64,000 nt of DNA from Novosphingobium indicum (GCF_014645195.1 NZ_BMLK01000004.1:186001-250000); one strand, 5' to 3'; positions 46,567 through 58,107 are shown, counted from the first letter of the stretch. Made by a program: numbers and translations. The notes: generated from the letters alone by a model not told the origin.

Positions 46567-49377
46567 GTGCTAACGCCACAATGGCTCGATCAACTCCGCT
46601 CCCGTATCACGCTCTCAACGCTGATCGGTCGCTCGACGCGCCTGCAGAAGGCGGGGCGCGAGTACAAAGCGTGCTGCCCGTTCCATAACGAGAAGAGTCC
46701 TAGCTTTACCGTCAACGACGAAAAGGGGTTTTATCATTGCCTCGCTGGCGAAACCCTGGTCATCACAGATCAGGGACGTCTTCCCATTCGGGAACTCGCC
46801 GGAACGACGACTCGCATACTCAGCCGCAACGGCAAGTGGATCGAGGCTCCATTTCGTGACTACGGTCGGCAACGGCTCTGGCGGATCGCGCTTTCGCGCA
46901 ACGGCCAGCGCAAAACGCTGTACGCCACCGACGGCCACCGGTGGTTCGTCAGAGGCAGAAAAAGCGCGGTCACTACGGCACAACTTAGGCCCGGCCATCG
47001 GCTGGAAGCAGCATTTCCAGCCCAGCGCAAAGACTGGACACTCGATGCGGAAGGTATCCGACACGGCATCGTTTTCGGGGACGGAACCCTGCTCAAGGAG
47101 CACTACGGGTCGGTAAACCTGCACGGAGCCAAAGATGCGCAGCTTGCGCCGTGGTTTCCCGAATCGATGCAGTCCAGTCACATTCGCGACAACGGCGAGC
47201 CCTTCATTCGCGTCTATGGAGGCCGCGCATTCGGGCACATGAAAGCCTTGCCCGACTGCACCCTGCCAGAACCGTATTTGCTGGGGTTCCTCGCCGGATA
47301 CTTCGCCGCAGACGGTCATGTCGCGAAAGACGGCACGGTGATGCTGAACTGCGCCAATGCCGATCACCTGGAAGCCATTCGCGATCTGGCTGCAACGCTC
47401 GGGATCGGCACGTTCGGCCGCACAACCCAGACGCGCAAGGGAATCGGCGGACGGATATCCGATATCCACCGCATTCACTTTGTCGGATCGAGTTTACGGC
47501 CGGACTTCTTCCTTCTCGATGAAGCCCGGCAGCGCCACATGGCCGCAGCGAAAAAGTTCGAGCGCCTGCGCTGGCAAGTCGTATCCGTTTCGCCCAGCGA
47601 GCGGGTGGAGAATGTCTATTGCGCCGAAGTGCCCGATGAACATGCCTTTGCGATCGACGACAACATCCTGACCGGAAACTGCTTCGGCTGCGGTGCGCAT
47701 GGCGATGCGATCCGCTGGATGACCGACCATCAGGGCCTCGCCTTCATGGACGCGGTCAAGGAACTCGCGGCCGAGGCGGGCATGGACGTGCCCGCGCCCG
47801 ATCCGCGTGCAGCCAAGGCGGCGGAAAAGCGCGACACGCTGCACGACGTCATGGCCGCCGCACAGGAGTGGTTCGCGCACAACCTCACCGCCCCCGAAGG
47901 CGAAGCGGCGCGGGCCTATCTCGCCACGCGCGGCTTCGATGCGCATACCGTGCAGCGCTTCGGGTTCGGCTATGCCCCCGAGGGGCGGCAGGCGATGAAG
48001 GAGGCGCTCTCGCGCTTCCCGCAGGCCATGCTGATCGAGGCGGGCCTGCGCATCGAGGTCGAGGGGCGCGATCCCTACGACCGGTTCCGTGGCCGCCTGA
48101 TGCTGCCGATCGAGGATACGCGCGGACGCGTGATCGCATTCGGCGGACGCATCCTCGCCAAGGACAAGACCGATGCGCCGAAATACCTGAATTCGCCCGA
48201 CACCCCGCTCTTCGACAAGGGCCGGACGCTCTACAACCTGCACCGCGCCGCGCCTGCCGCGCGCCAGTCGGGCCGGATGGTGGTGGTCGAAGGCTACATG
48301 GACGTGATCGCGCTGGCCGCCGCGGGAATTGCCGAATGCGTCGCCCCGCTCGGCACCGCGCTCACCGAGCACCAGATCGAACTGTTATGGCGCCATGTCG
48401 AGCGCCCGGTCCTGTGCTTCGACGGCGATGCCGCCGGCCAGCGCGCCGCGATGCGGGCGATCACCCGCGCCCTGCCCCTGCTGCGCCCTGCCCACTCGCT
48501 GCGCATCGTACGCCTGCCCGAAGGCATGGACCCTGACGACCTGATCAAGGCCAAGGGCCCCAAGGCCATGGAAGATGTTCTTGGTGAGGCGAAAAGCCTG
48601 ATCGAGGTCCTGTGGGAAGTCGAACGCGATGCCCAGCCACTGAACACGCCCGAGGACAAGGCCGGACTGAAGGCACGGCTCATGGCACATGTCGAATCGA
48701 TCCAGCACCCGGACATCGCCAGCCTCTATCGCCGCGAGTTGCAGGACCGCTATTCCGAATTCGCCTTCCCCAAGCGCGAGAACCGCTGGCAGGGCGGGCA
48801 GCGGCAGCCTTTCCAGCCCCGGCAGGGCGGCGGTCGATGGCAACCCGGACGCCCTGCCCCGGCGCCCTCCTCGCCCGAATCGATCAGCCGCCTGACCGCC
48901 CGCTATGCCGGCACCGGTTTACGCGATGCGCTGACCGCTGCGGTGCTGGCAGGGCTCATGCGATGGCCCGCGCAGATCGGCCGCCACGCCGAGGCTCTGG
49001 CCCGCACGCCGGGGCTCGATCCGCGCTTCTTCGCACTGATCGAATGTTGCGACGCAACGCAGGCGCTTGAAAGCGAGGACCTTGCCACCATATTGAGCGC
49101 AAATGGTCTGGAAGTTCCCGGAACCGCTGAATATTCGGGGCTGCGCTTCGGCTTTCTTGCCCCCGACGCGACTGCAGAGCAGGCGGCAGTGGAACTCTCT
49201 CAAGCCATCGATCTCTTGGTGGAGCGTCCGGTTCTGGAAGCTGCGCTGGCACAGGCGACGACACGGTTCGAAAGCGAGCTGTCGGACGAGTCTTTTGCCG
49301 AACAGCAACGTCTGCTCAAGAGAAAGCTGGAATTTGACAAGCGCCTAAGGCAAATGGCGAGCAGAGATGCGCCCTAA
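46567..49377 (+). CDS. dnaG: DNA primase DnaG, precursor containing an in-frame intein
   Basis: Makes RNA primers at the replication fork. The reading frame is 936 residues; primase parts are residues 1-57 and 372-936, 622 in total, the usual length. GTG 46567 gives MLTPQWLDQLRSRITLS. Zinc-ribbon ligands are Cys37 and His40 (CPFH) before the insert and the two cysteines of CFGCG (Cys372 and Cys375) after it. Then come the RNA-polymerase domain (GFGYAPEGR, RGRVIAFGGRIL, KYLNSPDTPLFDKG), the TOPRIM motif VVVEGYMDVIAL and acidic motif LCFDGDAAGQRAA, and a C-terminal helicase-binding domain. Residues 58-371 are an intein (separate entry). Splicing should restore FYHCFGCGAHGD, the standard primase sequence. 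No frameshift. Confidence 0.97.
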   Translation: MLTPQWLDQLRSRITLSTLIGRSTRLQKAGREYKACCPFHNEKSPSFTVNDEKGFYHCLAGETLVITDQGRLPIRELAGTTTRILSRNGKWIEAPFRDYGRQRLWRIALSRNGQRKTLYATDGHRWFVRGRKSAVTTAQLRPGHRLEAAFPAQRKDWTLDAEGIRHGIVFGDGTLLKEHYGSVNLHGAKDAQLAPWFPESMQSSHIRDNGEPFIRVYGGRAFGHMKALPDCTLPEPYLLGFLAGYFAADGHVAKDGTVMLNCANADHLEAIRDLAATLGIGTFGRTTQTRKGIGGRISDIHRIHFVGSSLRPDFFLLDEARQRHMAAAKKFERLRWQVVSVSPSERVENVYCAEVPDEHAFAIDDNILTGNCFGCGAHGDAIRWMTDHQGLAFMDAVKELAAEAGMDVPAPDPRAAKAAEKRDTLHDVMAAAQEWFAHNLTAPEGEAARAYLATRGFDAHTVQRFGFGYAPEGRQAMKEALSRFPQAMLIEAGLRIEVEGRDPYDRFRGRLMLPIEDTRGRVIAFGGRILAKDKTDAPKYLNSPDTPLFDKGRTLYNLHRAAPAARQSGRMVVVEGYMDVIALAAAGIAECVAPLGTALTEHQIELLWRHVERPVLCFDGDAAGQRAAMRAITRALPLLRPAHSLRIVRLPEGMDPDDLIKAKGPKAMEDVLGEAKSLIEVLWEVERDAQPLNTPEDKAGLKARLMAHVESIQHPDIASLYRRELQDRYSEFAFPKRENRWQGGQRQPFQPRQGGGRWQPGRPAPAPSSPESISRLTARYAGTGLRDALTAAVLAGLMRWPAQIGRHAEALARTPGLDPRFFALIECCDATQALESEDLATILSANGLEVPGTAEYSGLRFGFLAPDATAEQAAVELSQAIDLLVERPVLEAALAQATTRFESELSDESFAEQQRLLKRKLEFDKRLRQMASRDAP
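46738..47679 (+). mobile_element. Intein with LAGLIDADG-type homing endonuclease, inserted in DnaG
   Basis: 314 residues (58-371 of the precursor) beginning Cys58 and ending Asn371, followed by Cys372 of primase. Block A: CLAGETLVITDQGRLPIREL. Block B: LYATDGHRWFV, with the conserved Thr121 and His124. Block F: VYCAEVPDEHAFAID. Block G: ILTGN then Cys; the usual penultimate His is Gly370. Two endonuclease motifs with acidic residues intact: HGIVFGDGTL (Asp172) and FLAGYFAADGHV (Asp249). So it looks competent both to splice and to home. Its base composition is visibly less GC-rich than the flanking primase. It sits exactly before the third zinc ligand. A broken or frameshifted dnaG is excluded because both flanks join perfectly. 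Confidence 0.95.
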
Positions 49378-49455
49378 CGCGAATTGTATAATTGGGGTTG
49401 TACGATCTGCGCGCCTTATGATCTGCGCGGGGCAGCACGAGTTAACGGCGGAAGA

Positions 49456-51477
<2,022 letters not shown>

Positions 51478-51480
51478 GAG

Positions 51481-51509
51481 AAAAGCCCCGCTCCGGCGGG
51501 GCTTTTTTT
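51481..51509 (+). terminator. Rho-independent terminator after rpoD
   Basis: AAAAGCCCCGC pairs with GCGGGGCTTTT around TCCG, followed by further T residues, 3 bases after the rpoD stop. Confidence 0.93.
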
Positions 51510-51600
51510 GTCTTTGCCCTGGAGCAAACTCGAAACGAATCCTTCTGCCGAAGGTCTGCGGCTTCGAACACTGCAGACGAAGCACTTACTGAAAATGCCG

Positions 51601-52437
51601 TTATTCGAGCACTTTTCCGGTACGAACATCCACAACCTTGCCTTCCGAATAGCTCAACACACCCGGAACCGGCGCCAACCGGTTGATCCAGCTTGCCCCG
51701 GGCTGGAGGAATGGACCGACGGCATGATATTCGGCGCGTGCCAGTGGCAATCCAGCGGCGACCTGAGGCACGACTGTATCCAAATCGGCCGGCACCACTG
51801 CCGCGCCAAGAATGAATGAATACTGGAACATCTGCTCGCCCAGGTTGTCTTCGAGATTGGGAACGGGCGATGGCTTATGCACCTTGTCCGCATAGAGCGA
51901 ACCAAGGAACGTCACCACTCCGGGCTGCGCAGCGAACTTGACTGTACCCAAGCAATTGCAATTCGTCAGCGCTCGCGTGCCAACCGCTGTGCCATAGAAA
52001 ACGTACGTACCTGGTGGAACTTCCACGAGATAGGTGCGCATTTCGCCGTCTTCGGCAAAATCTTTCACAGGCAGTGCGAAGGCGTTGGACGGGCCGTCAT
52101 AACTGAACCCGAAATTCTCGACGGTTGGCACCGGTCCGTTCTTCGCCTTCTTGCGAAGATTGGGCAGTTCTTTCTCATAGGCCTGCTGCCGCGCTGCAAG
52201 AAAGGCGACCATCTCATCGTCCGAAGGAATTCGGCCCATGACATGAGTTATCGCAAACATGCCTGATTTGGCCGTACTGGCGCGATAGAGCAAATAGGCC
52301 TTGGCTGGGTCGAGCACGGTCGGTGCCGTCGCATGCACCGCTACACCATCCGGTTCACGGGCAGCTAACGGGGTGGAATGCGTCAGCATTAATGCGAGCG
52401 CCCCAAGCGCGACAGAGACAATCGATACACTCTTCAT
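51601..52437 (-). CDS. Secreted protein of unknown function
   Basis: 278 residues with an N-terminal Sec signal (MKSVSIVSVALGALALMLTH, cut near PLAAREPD). The mature part has YLLYRASTAKSGMFAITHV and a stretch VEVPPGTYVFYGTAVGTRAL with a CNC pair (NCNCLGT), probably a beta-sandwich. No function recognised. ATG 52437 has CGGAGGTGG before it and overlaps the stop of the gene upstream (ATGA), so the two are one operon. Confidence 0.82.
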   Translation of the reverse strand: MKSVSIVSVALGALALMLTHSTPLAAREPDGVAVHATAPTVLDPAKAYLLYRASTAKSGMFAITHVMGRIPSDDEMVAFLAARQQAYEKELPNLRKKAKNGPVPTVENFGFSYDGPSNAFALPVKDFAEDGEMRTYLVEVPPGTYVFYGTAVGTRALTNCNCLGTVKFAAQPGVVTFLGSLYADKVHKPSPVPNLEDNLGEQMFQYSFILGAAVVPADLDTVVPQVAAGLPLARAEYHAVGPFLQPGASWINRLAPVPGVLSYSEGKVVDVRTGKVLE

Positions 52438-53000
52438 CGAACCACCTCCGATTGATCGGGACGCGGCCCGGCAGCAATTTTTGCCTGCATGGCGACAACC
52501 TGGTCCTCCTCTCCGGTGTTGATCGTTTTCCATGTCTCTTCGGACAGCGCATAACGCGCATATCCTCGCGTCCCCATGCAGCGGCGCAGCTTGTTGTTCT
52601 CCAGTCCGCGATCAAGCTTGGGCAGGATGATTGCCGCCATTGCCGCGCCCACCAGGCCATAGGGGCTCGTCGTCGAGGCCACCGGCTTGCTGCTTTCTTC
52701 TCCGAAGGGAATAAAATCAGGCAGCAATATCGCGCTCGTCCTTGTCAGATGCGCGCGGCATTCCCGCAAATCGGCATAGGCCTTGTCGAAACTCACTCCC
52801 GACTTGTGAAAATAAAAGAACTTGTAGCCGTCCCCAAGCACCTTCTCACGCTCCACCGGATCAGAAGGCAGCGTCACAGACGGCAGCGAGAAAGTCGCTG
52901 GATCAATGAGGGGAAATGGATCTTGCGCACCCGCAGGAGCTGCAGGGAGCATAGCAACCAGCGCGATAAACGCTGCGCACTTGAAGTTGGATATCCTCAT
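52434..53000 (-). CDS. Secreted protein of unknown function
   Basis: 188 residues from ATG 53000: signal peptide MRISNFKCAAFIALVAML with cleavage near PAGAQDP, then a mature domain with two cysteines (RECRAHLTR, LRRCMGTRGYARY) and a short hydrophobic stretch YGLVGAAMAAIILPKL. The CMGTRGY segment is typical of small outer-membrane-linked proteins, but I cannot name the family. First gene of the pair; a longer frame to 53096 has no signal peptide at its start. Confidence 0.8.
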   Translation of the reverse strand: MRISNFKCAAFIALVAMLPAAPAGAQDPFPLIDPATFSLPSVTLPSDPVEREKVLGDGYKFFYFHKSGVSFDKAYADLRECRAHLTRTSAILLPDFIPFGEESSKPVASTTSPYGLVGAAMAAIILPKLDRGLENNKLRRCMGTRGYARYALSEETWKTINTGEEDQVVAMQAKIAAGPRPDQSEVVR

Positions 53001-53447
53001 ACCCGACGGATGTATCGCGTATTTCTTACCTGTACAGGAGGATATTTCGTCGGCTGCTGGAGGATCGCTTGTTGTCCGATCCAACGTGATTTCCACGTAT
53101 CAATGAGCAACCCGGATGACTCGCGAAAGGCAGCGAATCCGCCCAAATATTTTCCTACTCCCCTTCCACCTGCCAAACTGCGCGCGGCATCTGTCTGCCC
53201 TGTTCTTTGAACCGTCCATCCTCGCCGTCGAAAAACTGCCTTTGCAGCGTAACGATATCGCTGCCCCAGGGCTTTGAAAAATGGCGACTTCGCAGAAACA
53301 CGCCATGGCCGCTTTGGACAAAGTTTGAAAACTTACGCCGCCCCGCCACCGAACGCTGAATAGCGCCCCTGCCGGGACTCGCTTTGCGGCGCAGTCATGA
53401 CTAAGGGGAGCGCAAACGACTCCCGCATAAGGACAGGCCCCCTTTCC
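53001..53447. other. Intergenic region upstream of rpiB
   Basis: 447 bases between the diverging secreted-protein pair and rpiB. A 35-codon frame at 53103-53210 has no good ribosome site and an unremarkable sequence, so I do not call it. No hairpin, tRNA or clear operator seen. Promoters for both directions should be here; GGGGAGCG near 53406 is not at a start. Confidence 0.5.
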
Positions 53448-53885
53448 ATGCGCATTGCCATTGTCTCCGATCACGCCGCCGTCGACCTCAAGGCCGAACT
53501 GCGCGAATATCTCATCGAAAACGGCCATGAAGTCGCCGATCTCGGCCCCGAGACCGCCGACCGGGTCGACTATCCCGACTACGGCTACAAGCTCGCCTCG
53601 GTCGTGGCCGACGGCACCGCCGAGTACGGCGTGGCGCTGTGCGGTTCGGGCATCGGCATCTCGATGGCCGTGAACCGCAATCCCGATTGCCGCTGCGCGC
53701 TCGTCTCAGAGCCGCTTTCGGCCGCGCTCGCCCGCGAGCACAACAATGCGAACTGCATCGCCATGGGTGCGCGCCTCACCGGCGTCGACATGGCCAAGGC
53801 TTGCCTCGATGCGTTCCTTTCCACCGAGTTCGGCGGAGGCCGCCACGCCGGCCGCGTCGAAAAGCTCACCAACCCCGCATTCTGA
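53448..53885 (+). CDS. rpiB: Ribose-5-phosphate isomerase B
   Basis: 145 residues, interconverting ribose 5-phosphate and ribulose 5-phosphate. Motifs: [37 protein letters not shown], and the active-site stretch [15 protein letters not shown] with the Cys, then [17 protein letters not shown] 53448 is the family start; the frame is open to 53397. It is followed by glyA after 19 bases, in one operon. Confidence 0.96.
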   Translation: MRIAIVSDHAAVDLKAELREYLIENGHEVADLGPETADRVDYPDYGYKLASVVADGTAEYGVALCGSGIGISMAVNRNPDCRCALVSEPLSAALAREHNNANCIAMGARLTGVDMAKACLDAFLSTEFGGGRHAGRVEKLTNPAF

Positions 53886-53904
53886 TCCGAAGAGGTCCCC
53901 GCAC

Positions 53905-55203
53905 ATGACCGTTGAAACCGCCATCCGTTCCGCCGGCTTCTTCACCGAAACGATCGCGCAGAGCGACCCCGCCGTTGCCAAGGCCATCGGCCACGAGATG
54001 AAGCGCGAGCGCAAGCAGATCGAGCTGATCGCGTCCGAAAACATCGTCTCCAAGGCCGTGCTCGAAGCGCAGGGTTCGGTGCTCACCAACAAGTATGCCG
54101 AAGGTTATCCCGGCAAGCGCTACTACCAGGGCTGCGAGCCGTCCGACGAAGTCGAGACGCTCGCCATCGAACGCGCCAAGGAGCTGTTCGGCTGCGAATT
54201 CGCCAACGTCCAGCCCCACTCGGGCGCGCAGGCCAACGGTGCGGTGCTGCTCGCAACGGTCAAGCCGGGCGAGACCATCATGGGCATGAGCCTCGATGCC
54301 GGCGGCCACCTCACCCACGGCGCCCGCGCGGCGCTGTCGGGCAAGTGGTTCAATGCCGTTCAGTACGGTGTGACCAAGGACACGCACCTGATCGACTACG
54401 ACGAGGTCGAGGCGCTGGCCAAGGAACACCAGCCCAAGCTGATCATCGCCGGCGGCTCCGCCTATCCGCGCGTGATCGACTTCAAGCGCATGCGCGAAAT
54501 CGCCGACAGCGTCGGCGCGCTGTTCCAGGTCGACATGGCGCACTTTGCCGGCCTCGTCGCCGCGGGCGTGCACCCCTCGCCTTTCCCGCACGCGCACATC
54601 GCCACCACCACCACGCACAAAACCCTGCGCGGTCCGCGCGGCGGCATGATCCTGACCAACGATGAAAAGCTGGCCAAGAAGATCAACTCGGCGGTGTTCC
54701 CCGGCCTGCAGGGCGGCCCGCTGATGCACGTCGTCGCGGCCAAGGCCGTTGCCTTCGGCGAAGCGCTGCGTCCCGAGTTCAAGGACTACGCTGCCAAGGT
54801 GATCGAGAACGCCAAGGTTCTTGCCGACACCCTCAAGGACCGTGGCGCCGCGATCGTTTCGGGCGGCACCGATACGCACCTCGCACTGATCGACCTCTCG
54901 CCGCTGGGCGTGACCGGCAAGGACGCCGACGAGGCGCTTGAGCGTGCCGGCATCACCTGCAACAAGAACGGTATTCCCTTCGACCCGCTGCCGCCGATGA
55001 AGACCAGCGGCATCCGCGTCGGATCGCCCGCCGGCACCACTCGCGGTTTCGGCCCGGAAGAATTCCGCGAGATCGGCAACATGGTCGCCGACGTGCTCGA
55101 CGGTCTCGCCAAGTGCGGCGAATCCGGCGACGCCCAGGTGGAGCAGAATGTGCGCTCGCGCGTTGAAGCCTTGTGTGACCGATTCCCGATCTACGAGGAC
55201 TAA
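53905..55203 (+). CDS. glyA: Serine hydroxymethyltransferase
   Basis: 432 residues, converting serine and tetrahydrofolate to glycine and methylene-THF. PLP-binding Lys is in [33 protein letters not shown] and [16 protein letters not shown] are family signatures. ATG 53905 follows AGAGG. It lies in a rightward run rpiB-glyA-small protein-nrdR-trmJ with short gaps. Confidence 0.98.
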   Translation: MTVETAIRSAGFFTETIAQSDPAVAKAIGHEMKRERKQIELIASENIVSKAVLEAQGSVLTNKYAEGYPGKRYYQGCEPSDEVETLAIERAKELFGCEFANVQPHSGAQANGAVLLATVKPGETIMGMSLDAGGHLTHGARAALSGKWFNAVQYGVTKDTHLIDYDEVEALAKEHQPKLIIAGGSAYPRVIDFKRMREIADSVGALFQVDMAHFAGLVAAGVHPSPFPHAHIATTTTHKTLRGPRGGMILTNDEKLAKKINSAVFPGLQGGPLMHVVAAKAVAFGEALRPEFKDYAAKVIENAKVLADTLKDRGAAIVSGGTDTHLALIDLSPLGVTGKDADEALERAGITCNKNGIPFDPLPPMKTSGIRVGSPAGTTRGFGPEEFREIGNMVADVLDGLAKCGESGDAQVEQNVRSRVEALCDRFPIYED

Positions 55204-55207
55204 CATC

Positions 55208-55435
55208 ATGACCGACCCCCGCCGCCCCAACGACACTGGTGACTTCATCTACGACGCGCGCCAGGAACTTGCTGGAATGCTGCAGGATGGCATGCGCCAT
55301 CCTTCGACCAAGCCGGTGCTGGCATGGGGCGCGTTGGGGGCTGTAGCCGGGGCAATGCTGCCGGTCGTGTCGGTCGGGCTGGGTCTGGCTGCCGGCGCGG
55401 GCTACAAGTTCTACAAACGCGTGCGGCCCGACTGA
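55208..55435 (+). CDS. Small membrane protein of unknown function
   Basis: 75 residues: a polar N-terminal part DFIYDARQELAGML followed by a hydrophobic hairpin LAWGALGAVAGAMLPVVSVGLGLAAGAGY. ATG 55208 is 4 bases after the glyA stop. Likely co-expressed with glyA and nrdR. Family not recognised beyond similar alphaproteobacterial small proteins. Confidence 0.75.
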   Translation: MTDPRRPNDTGDFIYDARQELAGMLQDGMRHPSTKPVLAWGALGAVAGAMLPVVSVGLGLAAGAGYKFYKRVRPD

Positions 55436-55468
55436 GGCCGCACCTTTTTCAAGAGAGTGATTGCCTGA

Positions 55469-55945
55469 ATGCGCTGTCCGTTCTGCGCCAACGACGATAC
55501 GCAGGTTAAGGATAGCCGCCCGACCGAGGATAACACCGCGATCCGGCGGCGGCGCCAATGCACCAGCTGCGGCGCCCGCTTCACCACCTTCGAACGCGTG
55601 CAACTGCGCGAGATTACCGTGGTGAAAAGCAATGATGCCCGCGAACCGTTCGACCGTGCGAAGATCGAGCAGTCGGTAACGCTCGCCTGCCGCAAGCGCG
55701 GGATCGACCGGGAGAAGATCGACCAGCTCGTCTCCGGCGTGCAGCGCCAGGTCGAAACCAGTGGCGAGGCGGAAGTGTCCTCGCTGGCGATCGGCGAAAT
55801 GGTGATGGACGGGCTACGCCAGCTCGATTCCGTCGCCTACATCCGCTTTGCCAGCGTCTACCGCTCCTTCAACGAGGCCAAGGACTTCGAGGAGTTCGCA
55901 GGTACATTACAGGACGTGGCCGCGAACGAGATCGGCAATGACTGA
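55469..55945 (+). CDS. nrdR: Transcriptional repressor NrdR
   Basis: 158 residues. N-terminal zinc ribbon with CPFC ([18 protein letters not shown]) and CTSC ([19 protein letters not shown]), then an ATP-cone. It represses ribonucleotide reductase genes in response to dATP/ATP. Conserved alphaproteobacterial partner of glyA upstream. Its stop overlaps the start of the next gene by 8 bases. Confidence 0.97.
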   Translation: MRCPFCANDDTQVKDSRPTEDNTAIRRRRQCTSCGARFTTFERVQLREITVVKSNDAREPFDRAKIEQSVTLACRKRGIDREKIDQLVSGVQRQVETSGEAEVSSLAIGEMVMDGLRQLDSVAYIRFASVYRSFNEAKDFEEFAGTLQDVAANEIGND

Positions 55946-56675
55946 AAACACGCCCGTCATCGTCCTCGTCCGGCCGCAGCTAGGCGAGAATATCGGCAAG
56001 GCGGCCCGCGCGATGCTCAACTTCGGGCTCACTGAAATGCGCCTCGTCACCCCGCGCGACGGCTGGCCCAATCCCTCGGCAGGCCCTGCCGCATCGGGCG
56101 CCGACGTGGTGCTGGAAAAGGCGCAGGTCTTCGAGAGCCTTGCTGAAGCCGTTGCCGACTGCTCGCACGTCTATGCCACGACCGTGCGCAAGCGCGGTGT
56201 GACCAAGCCGGTCGTCACGCCGGAGGAAGCCGCACGCGAGATCCACACGGCGAGCCAGACCACTGCGAGCCGCTCCGCCTACGTTTTCGGGCCCGAACGA
56301 TCGGGGCTGGAGACCGAGGACGTTGCACTGGCCCGCGCCATCCTGACCGTACCGATCAATCCGGAGTTCGCATCGCTCAATCTTGCCCAGGCCGTGATCC
56401 TGTGCGCCTATGAATGGAGCAAGCATGCGGATCTGGCACAGCCTACCGCCGAAGACCTGCTCCCCCCTGCCCCGCAGCAGGAACTGGAAGGCCTGATCGG
56501 CCACTTCGAGCGCATGCTGGAAGAGAAGAACTACTTCTGGCCTGAAACCCGCGCCGAGGCCAACCGCCTGACCTTGCGCAATCTGCTGACCAAACCCGGC
56601 TGGAATCATCTCGAAGTCCGCACCTTGCGCGGCGTTCTCTCGACGCTGGAGAAGGAAAAGCGTCCTCGGGGCTGA
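55938..56675 (+). CDS. trmJ: TrmJ-like tRNA/rRNA 2'-O-methyltransferase (SPOUT)
   Basis: 245 residues of the SpoU/TrmH superfamily: starts [39 protein letters not shown] and [17 protein letters not shown], the trefoil-knot S-adenosylmethionine site. TrmJ methylates the ribose at position 32 in tRNA; the symbol rests on overall length and motif similarity and a different RNA target is possible. ATG 55938 overlaps nrdR. Confidence 0.88.
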   Translation: MTENTPVIVLVRPQLGENIGKAARAMLNFGLTEMRLVTPRDGWPNPSAGPAASGADVVLEKAQVFESLAEAVADCSHVYATTVRKRGVTKPVVTPEEAAREIHTASQTTASRSAYVFGPERSGLETEDVALARAILTVPINPEFASLNLAQAVILCAYEWSKHADLAQPTAEDLLPPAPQQELEGLIGHFERMLEEKNYFWPETRAEANRLTLRNLLTKPGWNHLEVRTLRGVLSTLEKEKRPRG

Positions 56676-56707
56676 GATCGCTGTTGCCCGACGCGAAGAG
56701 GGAAGAC

Positions 56708-57136
56708 GTGGCCAAAGACGACACAAGCCAATCGATAGACGGCTCTTGCCTCTGCGGCGCCATAACCTTCACGCTTTTGGGTGACTGCGACGGCTTTTTC
56801 CTGTGCCACTGCGCACGCTGCCGCAAAGACACCGGATCGGCGCATGCTGCCAATCTGTTCGCCACTTCGGCGGCGCTGATCTGGCTTACGGGCGAAGACC
56901 GGGTCCGGACTTATCAGCTTCCCGGCACGCGTCACCAACGCAGCTTCTGCCCAACCTGTGGGTCGGGCTTGCCCGGCACGCAAATGGATGGAGCGGCTGT
57001 GCTGGTGCCCGCCGGGTGTATAGACACACCGCTGGATCGGCGTCCCGACGCCCATATCTGCTGCGCCGACAGAGCGGCTTGGGACATTGATCTCGCTTCT
57101 GTGCCGGAACTTGCAGGCCTGCCGGGCAGCGCCTGA
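56708..57136 (+). CDS. GFA/CENP-V family zinc protein
   Basis: 142 residues with the glutathione-dependent formaldehyde-activating fold: zinc cysteines in CLCGAI, CHCARC and FCPTCGSGL. Starts at GTG 56708 with GAGGGAAG before it; TTG 56684 is less likely. Known roles range from S-hydroxymethyl-glutathione formation to unknown; no substrate is evident here. Stand-alone in position between trmJ and rpsD. Confidence 0.87.
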   Translation: MAKDDTSQSIDGSCLCGAITFTLLGDCDGFFLCHCARCRKDTGSAHAANLFATSAALIWLTGEDRVRTYQLPGTRHQRSFCPTCGSGLPGTQMDGAAVLVPAGCIDTPLDRRPDAHICCADRAAWDIDLASVPELAGLPGSA

Positions 57137-57357
57137 ACCGCCTGCTCCGGGGATTCCTGCTTGACTCCTGCGCTCCACACCGTAAGGGGCAGCCCTTCAC
57201 AGGACGCCTGCCTTTATCGACAGGATCGTTCCTTCGGCCCCGCACCCCGGTGAAGCGGCGGCCGCATCCAGCGAAACAGGGCTGGATGGTGCGCCCCGGG
57301 AAACTAGGGATCGCGCATCAAGGTGATAGCGCGGCAAGCAGAACGGAAAGACATCTT

Positions 57358-57972
57358 ATGTCGAAGCGCAAGAGCGCCAAGTACAAACTCGACCGCCGCA
57401 TGGGCGAGAACATCTGGGGCCGTCCCAAGAGCTCGGTGAACCGCCGCAGCTACGGCCCGGGCCAGCACGGCCAGCGCCGCAAGGGCAAGCTTTCGGACTA
57501 CGGCATCCAGCTGCGCGCCAAGCAGAAGCTCAAGGGCTACTACGGCGACGTGACCGAGAAGCAGTTCAAGCGCACCTACCAGGAAGCCTCGTCCATGAAG
57601 GGCGACACCGGCCAGAACCTGATCGGCCTGCTCGAACAGCGCCTCGACATGGTCGTGTACCGTGCCAAGTTCGCGCCGACCATTTTCGCTGCCCGTCAGA
57701 TCGTTTCGCACGGCCACATCCGCGTCAACGGCGTGAAGTGCAACATCGCCTCGCGCCGCATCAAGATCGGTGACGTCATCAGCCTCGGCGACAAGGCCAA
57801 GGAAATGGCGCTGGTGATCGAAGCCCAGGCCCTGCCCGAGCGCGAGATCCCCGACTACGTTGCCACCGACGGCACCGACAAGGTGACCTTCGTTCGCGTT
57901 CCGACGCTCGACGAAGTGCCCTACCCGGTGAAGATGGAACCGAACCTGGTGGTCGAGTTCTACTCGCGCTGA
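57358..57972 (+). CDS. rpsD: 30S ribosomal protein S4
   Basis: 204 residues, primary 16S rRNA binder of the small subunit. Starts [20 protein letters not shown] (ATG 57358), S4 RNA-binding domain [20 protein letters not shown] and [13 protein letters not shown]. No zinc cysteines (C- type). The 221-base upstream gap holds a weak TTGACT/TAAGGG promoter near 57161. Closed by a UUCG-loop terminator. Confidence 0.98.
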   Translation: MSKRKSAKYKLDRRMGENIWGRPKSSVNRRSYGPGQHGQRRKGKLSDYGIQLRAKQKLKGYYGDVTEKQFKRTYQEASSMKGDTGQNLIGLLEQRLDMVVYRAKFAPTIFAARQIVSHGHIRVNGVKCNIASRRIKIGDVISLGDKAKEMALVIEAQALPEREIPDYVATDGTDKVTFVRVPTLDEVPYPVKMEPNLVVEFYSR

Positions 57973-57996
57973 TTTCGGTACCTTACGGTATTCAGG

Positions 57997-58025
57997 AAAG
58001 GGCGGTCCTTCGGGGCCGCCCTTTT
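57997..58025 (+). terminator. Rho-independent terminator after rpsD
   Basis: AAAGGGCGGTCC and GGGCCGCCCTTT pair with one T-G wobble around a TTCG tetraloop, then a TT run. Confidence 0.88.
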
Positions 58026-58107
58026 CGTGTTAAGCGTCGCAGAAAATTACATGATTCTTGATGTTTGTCAGGGAACCGACGCAGTCGGCGGGCATTAGGC
58101 AAGCACC

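Noticed and set aside
46567..49377. dnaG broken by an insertion sequence or frameshift
   Set aside because: The frame is continuous, there are no terminal repeats or target duplication, and the extra part carries intein splicing blocks joining the primase halves exactly.
53103..53210. A 35-codon frame in the gap before rpiB
   Set aside because: No ribosome site, unremarkable composition and overlap with a region that must hold promoters.
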